Assembly: GCA_016742175.1 (NCBI GenBank) | Contig: JACVCH010000011.1 | Location: 48,916 to 112,915, forward strand | DNA: 64,000 bases | Direction: 5' to 3' | Origin: Rhizobiaceae bacterium | Lineage (GTDB): Bacteria > Pseudomonadota > Alphaproteobacteria > Rhizobiales > Rhizobiaceae | In this document: piece by piece, positions 8,726 through 17,004 of the stretch | Position numbering within the stretch: the first letter of the stretch is position 1 | How the letters are laid out: each line of letters begins with the position of its first letter | The notes under the pieces: model-generated | Databases searched by the model: none | What the model was told of the DNA's origin: nothing | Seen by the model: only the letters and a program-made list of their open reading frames with translations | Program-made: the position numbers and the translations under genes

Positions 8726-10927
8726 ATGAAGAAACTCACCCTCGTCGCAGCCATGTCGGTGTCGACGCTGGCCCTTTCGGCCGGCCAGTCCCTTGCCGAC
8801 TACACCTTGTCCATCCTGCACATCAACGATCTGCATTCGCGCATCCAGTCGATCAACGCGTCGGATGCGACCTGCTCGGACGAGGACGAGACGGCGGGCG
8901 AGTGCTTCGGCGGCATCGCGCGCGTGGCGACCAAGATCAACGAGCGGCGCGACGCGCTGTCGGCGAACGAGGGCAACGTCATCGTGCTCGACGCGGGCGA
9001 CCAGTTCCAGGGCTCGCTGTTCTACACGACCTACAAGGGCGAGGACACGGCCGAGTTCATGAACATGATCGGCTTCGACGCGATGGCCGTCGGCAATCAC
9101 GAGTTCGACGACGGGCCGCAAGTGCTGGCCGACTTCATCGACGCGGTCGAGTTCCCGGTGATCTCGGGCAACACGGTCGTCGCGGAGGCCGAGACGAGCC
9201 TTGCCGGCAAGATCGAGGAATGGACGGTCGTCGAAAAGGGCGGCGAGAAGATCGGCCTCCTCTCGGTGCTGGCGACCGACACGGACGTCACCTCGGCCGG
9301 CGGCCCGAACGTGACCTTCAACGACGAGATCGAATATCTCAACGACGCCGTCGCGCGCATGGAAGGCGAGGGCATCAACAAGATCGTGCTCGTCAGCCAT
9401 GTGGGCTTTGCGCGCGACCAGGAGATCGCGGCGGCGGTCGACGGCATCGACGTGATCGTCGGCGGCCACAGCCACACGCGCTTCTCCAACACGGAAGAGG
9501 GCGCGGAAGCCTACCCGACGATGGTCGCCAACCCGTCCGGCACGGACGTCCCGATCGTCCACGCCTATGCCAACTCGAAATATGTCGGCGAACTCGAAGT
9601 GACCTTCGACGACGCGGGCAACGTGACGGCGGCGGCGGGCGACACGATCCTCCTCGACAATTCCGTCGAGCCGAACGCCGAGATCGCCGCGCGGGTGGAC
9701 GAACTTGCCGCGCCGATCGAGGAACTGATGATGCAGCCGGTCTCCGAGACGACGGCCGCCATCGACGGCAGCCGCGAGACCTGCCGCGCGCAGGAATGCA
9801 CGATGGGCAATCTCGTCTCCGACGCGATGCTCGACCGCACGGCCGAGCAGGGCGTGCGCGTCGTCATCCAGAACGGCGGCGGGCTGCGCGCCTCGATCGA
9901 CGCCGGCGAGATCACGATGGGCGAAGTGCTCGCCGTGCTGCCGTTCCAGAACACGCTCGCGACCTTCGAACTGACGGGCGCCGACATCGTCGCCTCACTC
10001 GAGCATGGCGTCTCAGGCATCGAGGAGGTCGCCGGCCGCTTCCCGCAGGTGGCGGGCATCCGCTACACGTTCGACCCGAGCCAGCCGGCCAATGGCGGGC
10101 GCATCCAGTCGGTGGAGATCGAGGAGAACGGCGAATGGGTCGCGCTCGACGAGGCGGCGACCTATGGCGTTGCGACCAACAACTTCATGCGCGGCGGCGG
10201 CGACGGGTACGAACTGTTCGGCACCAACGCGCAGAACGCCTACGATTTCGGCCCCGGCCTCGAAATGGTCGTCGCCGACTACCTGCGCGAGAACGGCCCT
10301 TACGAGCCGATGCTGGACGGGCGCATCACCAATGTCGCAGAGGCCGAGCCGACCGAGCCGGTCGTCGACGAGGCGGCGCCGAGCGATGCGTCGGAAGAAC
10401 CCGCGCCTTCGGCCGAGGAACTGACGACGCCACAGCCCGAGGCCGCTCCGGCCGAGGAAGCGGCGCCTGCTCCGGCGGCTGAAGAAGCGGCTCCGGCTGC
10501 GGAAGAAGCGGCTCCGGCTGCGGACGAAGCCGATCCGATCGAAGCGGCTCCGGCCGAGGAAGCTGCGCCGGCTACTGAGGAAGCTGCGCCGGCTGAAGAG
10601 GCCGCGCCCGCCGAGGAAGCCGCTCCGGCGACCGAAGAGGCGGCGCCGATGGAAGACGAGGCCGACCCGATCGAGGCGGCGCCTGCCGAAGAAGCGGCGC
10701 CCGCTGCGGACGAAGCCGACGCGATCGAACCGGCTGCGGAAGCGGTTGCCCCGGCCGATGCCCGTCCGCGCACCCACACGGTCGTCGCCGGCGACAATCT
10801 GTGGGAGCTGGCCGAACAGTATCTCGGCGATGGCGAGCGCTTCATGGAGATCGCCGAGGCGAACCCCGAACTGCGCAACCCGAACGTGCTGCATATCGGC
10901 CAGGAACTGACGATCCCGGCGAACTGA
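8726..10927 (+). CDS. Secreted 5'-nucleotidase / metallophosphatase with C-terminal LysM domain
   Basis: A 733-residue exported protein. A signal peptide (MKKLTLVAAMSVSTLALSAG, cleavage after SLA around residue 26) is followed by a calcineurin-like metallophosphatase domain with metal motifs HINDLHSR, DAGDQFQGS, GNHEFDDG and GGHSHT, then a 5'-nucleotidase C-terminal domain with QNGGGLRASI and VLPFQNTL. The enzyme should hydrolyse extracellular nucleotides or UDP-sugars to nucleosides in the periplasm. After residue 545 comes about 120 residues of Ala/Glu/Pro repeats, then a LysM domain (HTVVAGDNLWELAEQYLG to HIGQELTIP) that would tether it to peptidoglycan. The start at 8726 gives the signal peptide; a longer frame from 8684 does not. 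A hairpin terminator follows. Confidence 0.9.
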   Translation: MKKLTLVAAMSVSTLALSAGQSLADYTLSILHINDLHSRIQSINASDATCSDEDETAGECFGGIARVATKINERRDALSANEGNVIVLDAGDQFQGSLFYTTYKGEDTAEFMNMIGFDAMAVGNHEFDDGPQVLADFIDAVEFPVISGNTVVAEAETSLAGKIEEWTVVEKGGEKIGLLSVLATDTDVTSAGGPNVTFNDEIEYLNDAVARMEGEGINKIVLVSHVGFARDQEIAAAVDGIDVIVGGHSHTRFSNTEEGAEAYPTMVANPSGTDVPIVHAYANSKYVGELEVTFDDAGNVTAAAGDTILLDNSVEPNAEIAARVDELAAPIEELMMQPVSETTAAIDGSRETCRAQECTMGNLVSDAMLDRTAEQGVRVVIQNGGGLRASIDAGEITMGEVLAVLPFQNTLATFELTGADIVASLEHGVSGIEEVAGRFPQVAGIRYTFDPSQPANGGRIQSVEIEENGEWVALDEAATYGVATNNFMRGGGDGYELFGTNAQNAYDFGPGLEMVVADYLRENGPYEPMLDGRITNVAEAEPTEPVVDEAAPSDASEEPAPSAEELTTPQPEAAPAEEAAPAPAAEEAAPAAEEAAPAADEADPIEAAPAEEAAPATEEAAPAEEAAPAEEAAPATEEAAPMEDEADPIEAAPAEEAAPAADEADAIEPAAEAVAPADARPRTHTVVAGDNLWELAEQYLGDGERFMEIAEANPELRNPNVLHIGQELTIPAN
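10430..10760 (+). repeat. Ala/Glu/Pro-rich linker repeats inside the nucleotidase gene
   Basis: The coding sequence here consists of imperfect repeats of GAAGCGGCTCCGGC-like units giving EEAAPA and DEADPIEAAPA motifs, roughly 15 to 20 copies. It forms an acidic, extended linker between the catalytic half and the LysM domain. Such tracts expand and contract readily, so linker length may vary between strains. Confidence 0.8.
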
Positions 10928-10950
10928 CGGGCCTGAAGACCTGATTGCGC

Positions 10951-10975
10951 GGGCCGCCTTCGGGCGGCCCCTTGC
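10951..10975 (+). terminator. Hairpin terminator after the nucleotidase
   Basis: Perfect 8-bp stem GGGCCGCC (10951-10958) and GGCGGCCC (10963-10970) with a stable TTCG tetraloop, followed by CTTGCGTTT. It lies 23 bases after the stop codon. Confidence 0.65.
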
Positions 10976-11112
10976 GTTTGGCGCGACGGCGATCCGGCTG
11001 CGGCCAGACGCCGTATTGATCGGCGGCCGGAAGCGCCTAGTTTCCGGCCATTCATGGATTTCCGGCAGGCATCCGTGCCGGCCAGACGACCGGACGCGGC
11101 AAGGAGACGGCG

Positions 11113-12177
11113 ATGACGCTGCACACGACAATCGACGGCGACAAGGCGCGGGCGACTGGGCCGCTGCCGAGCGGGCACCCGGCGGTGAAGGCCAAGAAGG
11201 TGGGCGTTCTCCTCGCCAATCTCGGCACGCCCGACGGCACCGACTATTCCTCGATGCGGCGCTATTTGAAGGAGTTCCTGTCCGATCCGCGCGTCATCGA
11301 GCTCAACAAGGCGATCTGGTATCCGATCCTCCACGGCGCCGTGCTGACGACGCGGCCGTCGAAATCGGGCGCGAACTACCGCAAAATCTGGAACACCGAA
11401 AAAGACGAGTCGCCGCTGCGCACCATCACCCGCGCGCAGGCCGAAAAGCTCGCCGCCGCGCTTTCCGGCGACGAGCGGATCGTGGTCGACTGGGGCATGC
11501 GCTACGGTCGGCCGTCGATCGCGAGCGCGGTCGACAATCTGATCAAAGCCGGGTGCGAGCGCATCGTCATGTTCCCGCTCTATCCGCAGTTCTCGGCGAC
11601 GACGACGGCGACGGCGAACGACCAGCTCTACCGCGCGCTGATGAAGATCCGCCACATGCCGACCGTGCGCTCGGTGCCGCCCTATTACGACGACCCCGCC
11701 TATATCGAGGCGCTGGCGCGCTCGCTCGAAAAGCACCTTGCCGCGCTCGACTTCGAGCCGGAAATCGTCCTCGCCTCCTATCACGGCATCCCGAAAGCCT
11801 ATTTCGAGCGCGGCGATCCCTATCACTGCCACTGCCAGAAGACGACCCGGCTCCTGCGCGAGCGGCTCGGATGGGAGAAGGATCGCCTGATGACGACCTT
11901 CCAGTCGCGCTTCGGCGCGCAGGAATGGCTGCAGCCCTATACGGACAAGACCGTGGAACGGCTCGCCAAGGAGGGGGTGAAGCGGATCGCCATCGTCAAT
12001 CCGGGGTTCTCGGCCGACTGCATCGAAACGCTGGAGGAAATCGACGGCGAGGTGCGCGAAATCTTCGAGCATGGCGGCGGGGATAGGTTCGCGCACATCC
12101 CGTGTCTGAACGATTCCGAGGAGGGGATGGCGGTGATCGAGACGATCGTGCGGCGGGAATTGCAAGGGTGGGTTTGA
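11113..12177 (+). CDS. hemH: Ferrochelatase
   Basis: HemH inserts Fe2+ into protoporphyrin IX in the last step of haem synthesis. The 354-residue protein has the N-terminal VLLANLGTPD motif, the catalytic His in ASYHGIPKAYFERGDPYHCHC-type sequence around residue 220, and the C-terminal NPGFSADCIETLEEI block. The Cys residues in YHCHC are usual in alphaproteobacterial forms. AAGGAG lies 10-15 bases before the ATG. The gene follows a terminator, has its own 140-base upstream region and is followed by palindromic repeats, so it is probably monocistronic. Confidence 0.95.
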   Translation: MTLHTTIDGDKARATGPLPSGHPAVKAKKVGVLLANLGTPDGTDYSSMRRYLKEFLSDPRVIELNKAIWYPILHGAVLTTRPSKSGANYRKIWNTEKDESPLRTITRAQAEKLAAALSGDERIVVDWGMRYGRPSIASAVDNLIKAGCERIVMFPLYPQFSATTTATANDQLYRALMKIRHMPTVRSVPPYYDDPAYIEALARSLEKHLAALDFEPEIVLASYHGIPKAYFERGDPYHCHCQKTTRLLRERLGWEKDRLMTTFQSRFGAQEWLQPYTDKTVERLAKEGVKRIAIVNPGFSADCIETLEEIDGEVREIFEHGGGDRFAHIPCLNDSEEGMAVIETIVRRELQGWV

Positions 12178-12228
12178 GGGTGGTCGGGTAAGGGCGCGTT
12201 GCGCCAATGGGCGTCATCCATCACGGGT

Positions 12229-12370
12229 GTCATTCCGGCCGAAGTCCGAGCGGAGCGAGGCGAGAGCCGGAAGCCATTCCGTGCGGTTTCGGCTTGAGCG
12301 CGGGGGTCACGGCATGGATCCCGGATACGGTGCCCGCCGCTTCGCGGCGTTCCCCGTTCCGGGATGACGC
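12229..12370. repeat. Palindromic intergenic repeat, family A, copy 1
   Basis: Begins GTCATTCCGGCCGAAG and ends CCGTTCCGGGATGACGC, so the outer ends are complementary (GTCATTCCGG against CCGGGATGAC with slippage). The interior has AGCGAGGCGAGAGCCGGAAG and GCATGGATCCCGGAT blocks. The same element recurs at 12487, 39475 and 58733. Confidence 0.85.
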
Positions 12371-12486
12371 GGGGAGGGATTTGCCAGTCGTTCTGCGGGA
12401 TGGTGGGCTGCGAGGCGCTGCTTGTTTGCGGGATGACGTGGAGGTGGCTGCTGCCGACCATGCCGCGGGCGTCATCCACAACGGGG

Positions 12487-12628
12487 GTCATTCCGGCCGA
12501 AGTCCGAGCGGAGCGAGGCGAGAGCCGGAAGCCATTCCGTGAGGTTTTGGCTTGAGCGCGGGGGTCACGGCATGGGTCCCGGATACGGTGCCCGCCGCTT
12601 TGCGGCGTTCCCCGTTCCGGGATAACGC
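12487..12628. repeat. Palindromic intergenic repeat, family A, copy 2
   Basis: Nearly identical to and in the same orientation as copy 1, 258 bases downstream, making a tandem pair. Differences include GATAACGC instead of GATGACGC at the end. It lies 3' of hemH and 3' of the convergent outer membrane gene, where a folded RNA could also stop transcription. Confidence 0.85.
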
Positions 12629-12720
12629 GGATAGGGGGCACTCCTCGTTTGTGGGATGCGGATGCGGATGTGCCAGTCGTTTGCAGGATGTGCTGATGGG
12701 GAGCGCGCTCGGGTGGCGTC

Positions 12721-14415
12721 TTACCGCTGCGCGCGAACCCCCATGAACACGCTTGCCGTGTCGCTTTCGCGGCCGGCGTCGCTGCTCGTCACCGTCTCGT
12801 AGCGCGCGCGGCCCGTCACCCCTAGGTAGCGGTTGAGCCACCAGGTCAGCGCCACCTGGCCGCTCCAGGTCAGGTCGTAGGCGGAGGAGTTGGCGTAGTC
12901 GCGGTAGTCGAGGCCGATGCCGGCGGTGCCGGTGAGGTTGGAGCGCAATTCGCGCGTCAGCGACAGGTTGCCGGCGTAGAGCAGCGAGCCGCTGGCGCCC
13001 GGCGACGTCGTGCCTTCCACGGTCGTCAGCGCGTTGAGGTCGACGATCGTGCCGCGCAGCGGCGACCAGGCGAGGTTGCCGCCGATCTCGAGGCCCGAGA
13101 CGGCGTCGAGCGCGTCGTCGTCGGGGTCTTCGGACAGCCAGCCCGCATAGGCCTCGCCGCGCCATTTCTCCGCGATGTCGATGCCGATGCCGCCGCGCAG
13201 CGCCAGCCGGTCGGCCGAGCGCTCGAAGCCGGCAGCGTCGAGGCGGTTGTCGTAAATGCGCCGGCCGATCTCGACCTCGGCGAAGGGGATCAGCGCCGGC
13301 GAGACCTCGTAGCCGGTGCGCAGGCGAAGGCTCGCCAGCGTCGAGTTCCGGTCCTCCTGGCTGAGCACGGTTCCGTCGGACAGTTCGGCGTCGGAGAACA
13401 TGTCGCGCGTGACGTTCGCCGTCAGCCCGAGGCGCAGCCGCGCCACCTCGCGCCCGATGCCGAGTTCGCCGGCGAGCGTGTCGCGGTCGGGCCGCGAGGC
13501 GCCGGTGGTCAGTTCGACGGGCGAGGAGGCGGATTCGGGCCGGTGGAGATAGTTGAACGCCGCGCGGCCCTCGTAGCCGCCGGCGAAATCGAGCAGTAAT
13601 TCGCCGTCGAGCCCGGCTTCCGTGTCGCGGATCTGCGCGCCCGAAAGCTCGCGCCGCAGGATGCCGAAACCGTTCAGCCGCGCCTCGTGGCGCGACCAGT
13701 CCGAGCGCAGTTCGAACCGTGCCGTCGTTTCCGAATAGACCGCGCTCTCGCCGTCCGCGCTGCCATTGGCGTTGGTCGTCGCGCCGATGCCCTGCTCGAT
13801 CGAGGGGAAGAGCTCGAACGTGCCGACGCGCAGGCCGATCGGCGCAAAGGGATTGTCGGCCGGCAGCCGCCGCGTGGTCTCGATCGAATTGATCCGCGAG
13901 GCGTCCGCGCCGACGCGCAAATTGCGTTCGAGGTCGAGCGAATCGATGGCGGCGAGCGGCACGGTCGCGGTGACCGTGTCGTCGACCTGGCCTTCCGCGC
14001 CCGCGCGCTCGGCGGCGCGATCCGGCTCGTTCTCCCGGCCCTCGGGTCCTTCGCGAAGCTGCGGGCGGGCAAGGTCGATGGCGGGCTGGCCGGCGAACGG
14101 GTCGGGGGCGGCCTCGGTGTCTGGCGCGTCGGGGCGGGGGCGATCGCCCGCCAGCGGCTCGCCTTCACTGAGCGCGCCGTCGCTGAAGGGGCGGTACTGT
14201 TCCCCAGCCCGCGCCGCCTCTTCTTCCAGCACACTCCGCTCGGCGAGCGGAGTGCGGGTGAGGAGGTCGCGCGCGGGGTCCTCGCGCAGGTCGCCCCGCA
14301 GCGGCAGTTGCGCCTGCTGCGCCAGCACCTGATGGCCGGCGAAAAGCGCGCCGGCCGCGCATGCGACGCCGAGCGCGGCGGCAAGCCTGCGAAGCCGGAA
14401 ACTCGTGTCTGCCAT
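12721..14415 (-). CDS. Outer membrane beta-barrel protein (BBP2-like)
   Basis: A 564-residue exported protein. An N-terminal signal segment (residues 1-32, LAAALGVACAAGALFAG then VLAQ) is followed by a low-complexity, Pro/Glu/Arg-rich periplasmic region (about 33-150) and a C-terminal half of alternating amphipathic strands typical of a porin-like barrel, closing with FMGVRAQR. The strand pattern (GLRVGTFELFPSIEQGIGATTN, then LRTGYEVSPALIPFAEVEIG) is that of the BBP2 family of rhizobial outer membrane proteins, whose role is unknown. It is divergent from the arabinose-5-phosphate isomerase gene, a lipopolysaccharide enzyme, consistent with an envelope function. Confidence 0.8.
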   Translation of the reverse strand: MADTSFRLRRLAAALGVACAAGALFAGHQVLAQQAQLPLRGDLREDPARDLLTRTPLAERSVLEEEAARAGEQYRPFSDGALSEGEPLAGDRPRPDAPDTEAAPDPFAGQPAIDLARPQLREGPEGRENEPDRAAERAGAEGQVDDTVTATVPLAAIDSLDLERNLRVGADASRINSIETTRRLPADNPFAPIGLRVGTFELFPSIEQGIGATTNANGSADGESAVYSETTARFELRSDWSRHEARLNGFGILRRELSGAQIRDTEAGLDGELLLDFAGGYEGRAAFNYLHRPESASSPVELTTGASRPDRDTLAGELGIGREVARLRLGLTANVTRDMFSDAELSDGTVLSQEDRNSTLASLRLRTGYEVSPALIPFAEVEIGRRIYDNRLDAAGFERSADRLALRGGIGIDIAEKWRGEAYAGWLSEDPDDDALDAVSGLEIGGNLAWSPLRGTIVDLNALTTVEGTTSPGASGSLLYAGNLSLTRELRSNLTGTAGIGLDYRDYANSSAYDLTWSGQVALTWWLNRYLGVTGRARYETVTSSDAGRESDTASVFMGVRAQR

Positions 14416-14469
14416 CGGGCCGCGCCGCTTTCAGGTGAGGGAAATCATGCTTACGAAACCGTAAAGCGG

Positions 14470-14483
14470 CTTGGTTAACCAAG
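14470..14483. promoter_or_regulatory. Palindrome between divergent envelope genes
   Basis: CTTGGTTAACCAAG is a perfect 14-bp palindrome lying 55 bases before the beta-barrel ATG and 67 bases before kdsD, so it could control both. It contains TTAAC half-sites, but the spacing does not match the usual CtrA box. Confidence 0.35.
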
Positions 14484-14549
14484 TGTTGAAGTGCCCCCTG
14501 CGCGCCGACGCGAATGGACAGATCGGCAAAGGAAGGCTAATCGCATGCC

Positions 14550-15548
14550 ATGCTGCGCCAGAAAACGAACACCGCCCCTGACCGCGAACAGATCGTCCAG
14601 TCGGCCGCCCGCACGCTGGCGACCGAGGCCGCCGGTCTCGCCACGCTCGCCCAATCCTTCGAGAACGGCCTTGCCGACGCGTTCGCCGCGGCCGTCGAAA
14701 CCGTGGCCGCCATCACGGGGCGAGTGATCGTGACGGGCGTCGGAAAGAGCGGCCATATCGGCTCCAAGATCGCCGCGACGCTCGCCTCGACGGGGACGCC
14801 GGCCTTCTTCGTCCATCCGGCCGAGGCCAATCACGGCGATCTCGGCATGATCGCCAAGGACGACGCGATCCTCGCCATCTCGTGGTCCGGCGAAACGGCC
14901 GAGCTCGGCGGTATCATCGCCTATGCGCGGCGGTTCTCGATCCCGCTCATCGCCATCACGTCGGGCACGCAGTCGGCACTGGCGCGCGAGGCGAGCGTCG
15001 TGCTCGCGCTGCCGAAGGTCGCCGAAGCCTGCCCGCACGGCCTTGCGCCGACCACCTCGACGCTGATGCAACTCGTCATGGGCGATGCGCTGGCCGTCGC
15101 GCTTCTCGAGGCGCGGGGGTTCACGCCGGACCATTTCCGCACCTTCCATCCCGGCGGCAAGCTCGGCGCGAGCCTGACGCATGTCCGCGACCTGATGCAT
15201 GCGGGCGACGAGGTGCCGCTCGTGCCGCTCGGCACGGCGATGACCGATGCGGTGCACGTCCTGTCGAAGAAGCGGTTCGGCTGCGTCTGCGTGGTCGACG
15301 ACCAGGGCCGACTCGCTGGGATCGTGACCGATGGCGACCTTGCCCGCAACCTGCACCGAAACCTTGCGGCGCTATCCGTCGACGAGGTGATGACGCGCAC
15401 GCCGAAGACCGTTCCGCCGGACATGCTGGCGGCGACCGCCACCGGCATCATCAACGAGAAGGGCATCTCGGCGCTGGTCGTGTGTGAAGACGACCGGCCG
15501 ATCGGCATCGTGCATTTCCATGATCTGTTGCGGGTGGGGGCGGCGTGA
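14550..15548 (+). CDS. kdsD: Arabinose-5-phosphate isomerase (KpsF/GutQ family)
   Basis: Interconverts D-ribulose 5-phosphate and D-arabinose 5-phosphate, the first step to KDO for lipopolysaccharide. The 332-residue protein has an N-terminal SIS domain (TGVGKSGHIGSKIAATLASTG, then SWSGETAEL and an APTTSTLMQLVMGDALAVAL helix) and two C-terminal CBS domains (from about residue 210), the standard architecture. AAGGAAGG lies about 12 bases upstream. Followed after about 30 bases by a large inverted repeat. Confidence 0.93.
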   Translation: MLRQKTNTAPDREQIVQSAARTLATEAAGLATLAQSFENGLADAFAAAVETVAAITGRVIVTGVGKSGHIGSKIAATLASTGTPAFFVHPAEANHGDLGMIAKDDAILAISWSGETAELGGIIAYARRFSIPLIAITSGTQSALAREASVVLALPKVAEACPHGLAPTTSTLMQLVMGDALAVALLEARGFTPDHFRTFHPGGKLGASLTHVRDLMHAGDEVPLVPLGTAMTDAVHVLSKKRFGCVCVVDDQGRLAGIVTDGDLARNLHRNLAALSVDEVMTRTPKTVPPDMLAATATGIINEKGISALVVCEDDRPIGIVHFHDLLRVGAA

Positions 15549-15579
15549 TTGAAGCTTTCGCCGCTTTTGGATCAGCGGT

Positions 15580-15710
15580 GAGGCCTGGATTCCTGTGACA
15601 AGCACAGGAATGACGGTGGCATAGAGTTCCGTGCCAAGTTCTGACCTTTCGGAGTTCGGCATTTTCCTTGATGCCGTCATTCCTGTGCTTGTCACAGGAA
15701 TCCAGGCCTC
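15580..15710. repeat. Nested inverted repeat (family D)
   Basis: A left arm at 15580-15622 and a right arm at 15671-15710 are complementary over about 35 perfect bases plus a short extension. Each arm is itself a hairpin (ATTCCTGTG and CACAGGAAT around a 4-5 base loop). The 48-base middle is unique. Located between the convergent kdsD and DUF459 genes, it could fold into a very stable structure in RNA from either strand. Confidence 0.85.
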
Positions 15711-15739
15711 GGCGGTCACGCCGGGCGCAGCGTCGCAAC

Positions 15740-16990
15740 CTACCGCCGCAGCGCTCCCGTAATCCCTGCATCGAAAGGCTCGGGCGCCGGGCGCTCGCGG
15801 ATGAAGTTGTCGGCGCGGCCGGCTGGTGCTCCTTCAGGCTCGTCCTCCGTCTCCATCCTTGGCGCGGGCGGCGCCGTGCGGGCGGGGCGCGTGATGGTGC
15901 GGCCGAGCAACTCGCCGGCGCCGGTCGGCGTGCCGAACAGCGCGACGGGCTGCGTGCGGTCGATGCGTGGGGCTTCGCGGGGGCCGTCGAGGAAGCCGGG
16001 CGGCAGGTCGGGGCCGAAGAAGACGAGTTCGGGCGTCGGCGCGGCGCCGAGCGCCTGCTGCAGCGGCTTTTCGACGAAGAAGGCGATCTTGCGCTTGCCG
16101 GCGCGCGTCACGTTGATGCCGTCGTCGGCGCGAAGTTGGGTCGGCTGGCCGTTCATGTCGGGGCCGCTGGCGACGAAGGTGCCGTTTTCGTCGACGAACC
16201 CGTCCCAGACGTCGACGAACTGGCCGCCGGCCGCTTCGGCGACCTTGCGGTAGATGTCGTTGAAGGCGAGCATGTCGGCCGACATGGTCGAGGGGCGGAA
16301 GGGGATCATGCCGACCCAGACCAGCGGGATGTCCTTTGCCGTGACGGTGTCGGCGATCAGCGTCGCGCGGCGCTCGTATTCCTTCAGCCAGGCGTCGCTG
16401 CGCGCGGCCTCGGCGCTGCCGGCGACGTCCATCGCTTGGCGGTCGTTGGAGCCGAGCATCACCACCACGATCGCGGGCTCGATCTCCTCCAGCATGGTGC
16501 CGAGAGAGGTCGGCCAGTCATAGTAGTCGTCGCGCACGAGGCCGGAGGAGCCGTTGGGGCGGCCGACGATCTCGACCGAGGCGTCCGCCTCGAACGCGTC
16601 TTCGAGGCCCTCGGCGAGGCCGCCGGCGACGAAGTCGCCGACCACCAGAACCTTGCGCGCGTCATCGGCCTTGGCGACGGCTTCCGGCACCGGCGCGGCG
16701 GCCGGCCGGCCTTGCGAAGGCGCACGCTGGCGGCGCTGGGCCTGTCCGCCGCCGCCCTGCTGGCGGCGCGGCTGCGCGCGCTGGCGTTGCGGCTGGCGCT
16801 GCGGCGCCTCGTAGACCTGCGGCGGCGGCTGGTTGCGCTGGAACAGGAAGCGCAGCAGCCCGCCGCCCTGGCGCTGCTCCTGGGCCGCGGCCACCGAAAC
16901 GGCGAAAGGCGCGCCTTGCGGCACGCCTCCGAAAGCCAGGATCATCGCCAGACAGACAAACGCTGCGTTGCGCAGACCTCGCGATGCCAA
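15740..16990 (-). CDS. SGNH-fold hydrolase, DUF459 family
   Basis: A 416-residue exported protein. The likely start is TTG at 16990 (GGAG eight bases upstream), giving a signal peptide that ends near VAAAQE. A Gln/Arg/Pro-rich segment (about residues 38-100) precedes the DUF459 domain, with VVGDFVAGGLAEGL at the nucleophile position (the GDS motif appears here as GDF), VVVMLGSNDRQ, and a C-terminal DGINVTRAGKRKIAFF block that holds the expected Asp. Members may act on cell-envelope polysaccharide or peptidoglycan, but no substrate is proved. It starts 14 bases after the transglycosylase gene, so the two form an operon. Confidence 0.82.
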   Translation of the reverse strand: MASRGLRNAAFVCLAMILAFGGVPQGAPFAVSVAAAQEQRQGGGLLRFLFQRNQPPPQVYEAPQRQPQRQRAQPRRQQGGGGQAQRRQRAPSQGRPAAAPVPEAVAKADDARKVLVVGDFVAGGLAEGLEDAFEADASVEIVGRPNGSSGLVRDDYYDWPTSLGTMLEEIEPAIVVVMLGSNDRQAMDVAGSAEAARSDAWLKEYERRATLIADTVTAKDIPLVWVGMIPFRPSTMSADMLAFNDIYRKVAEAAGGQFVDVWDGFVDENGTFVASGPDMNGQPTQLRADDGINVTRAGKRKIAFFVEKPLQQALGAAPTPELVFFGPDLPPGFLDGPREAPRIDRTQPVALFGTPTGAGELLGRTITRPARTAPPAPRMETEDEPEGAPAGRADNFIRERPAPEPFDAGITGALRR

Positions 16991-17004
16991 ACCGTGCTCC
17001 GTTC

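Larger units (their letters stand above)
12178..12720. other. 543-base intergenic region filled with repeats
   Basis: Between hemH and the convergent beta-barrel gene I see no credible gene. The space holds two tandem copies of a palindromic element (listed separately) plus short unique spacers. Open frames here are produced by the repeats and differ in each copy. Confidence 0.7.

Noticed and set aside
12229..12628. Two spaced repeats suggesting a CRISPR array
   Set aside because: Units are about 140 bases and palindromic, only two copies, no cas genes or short uniform spacers.
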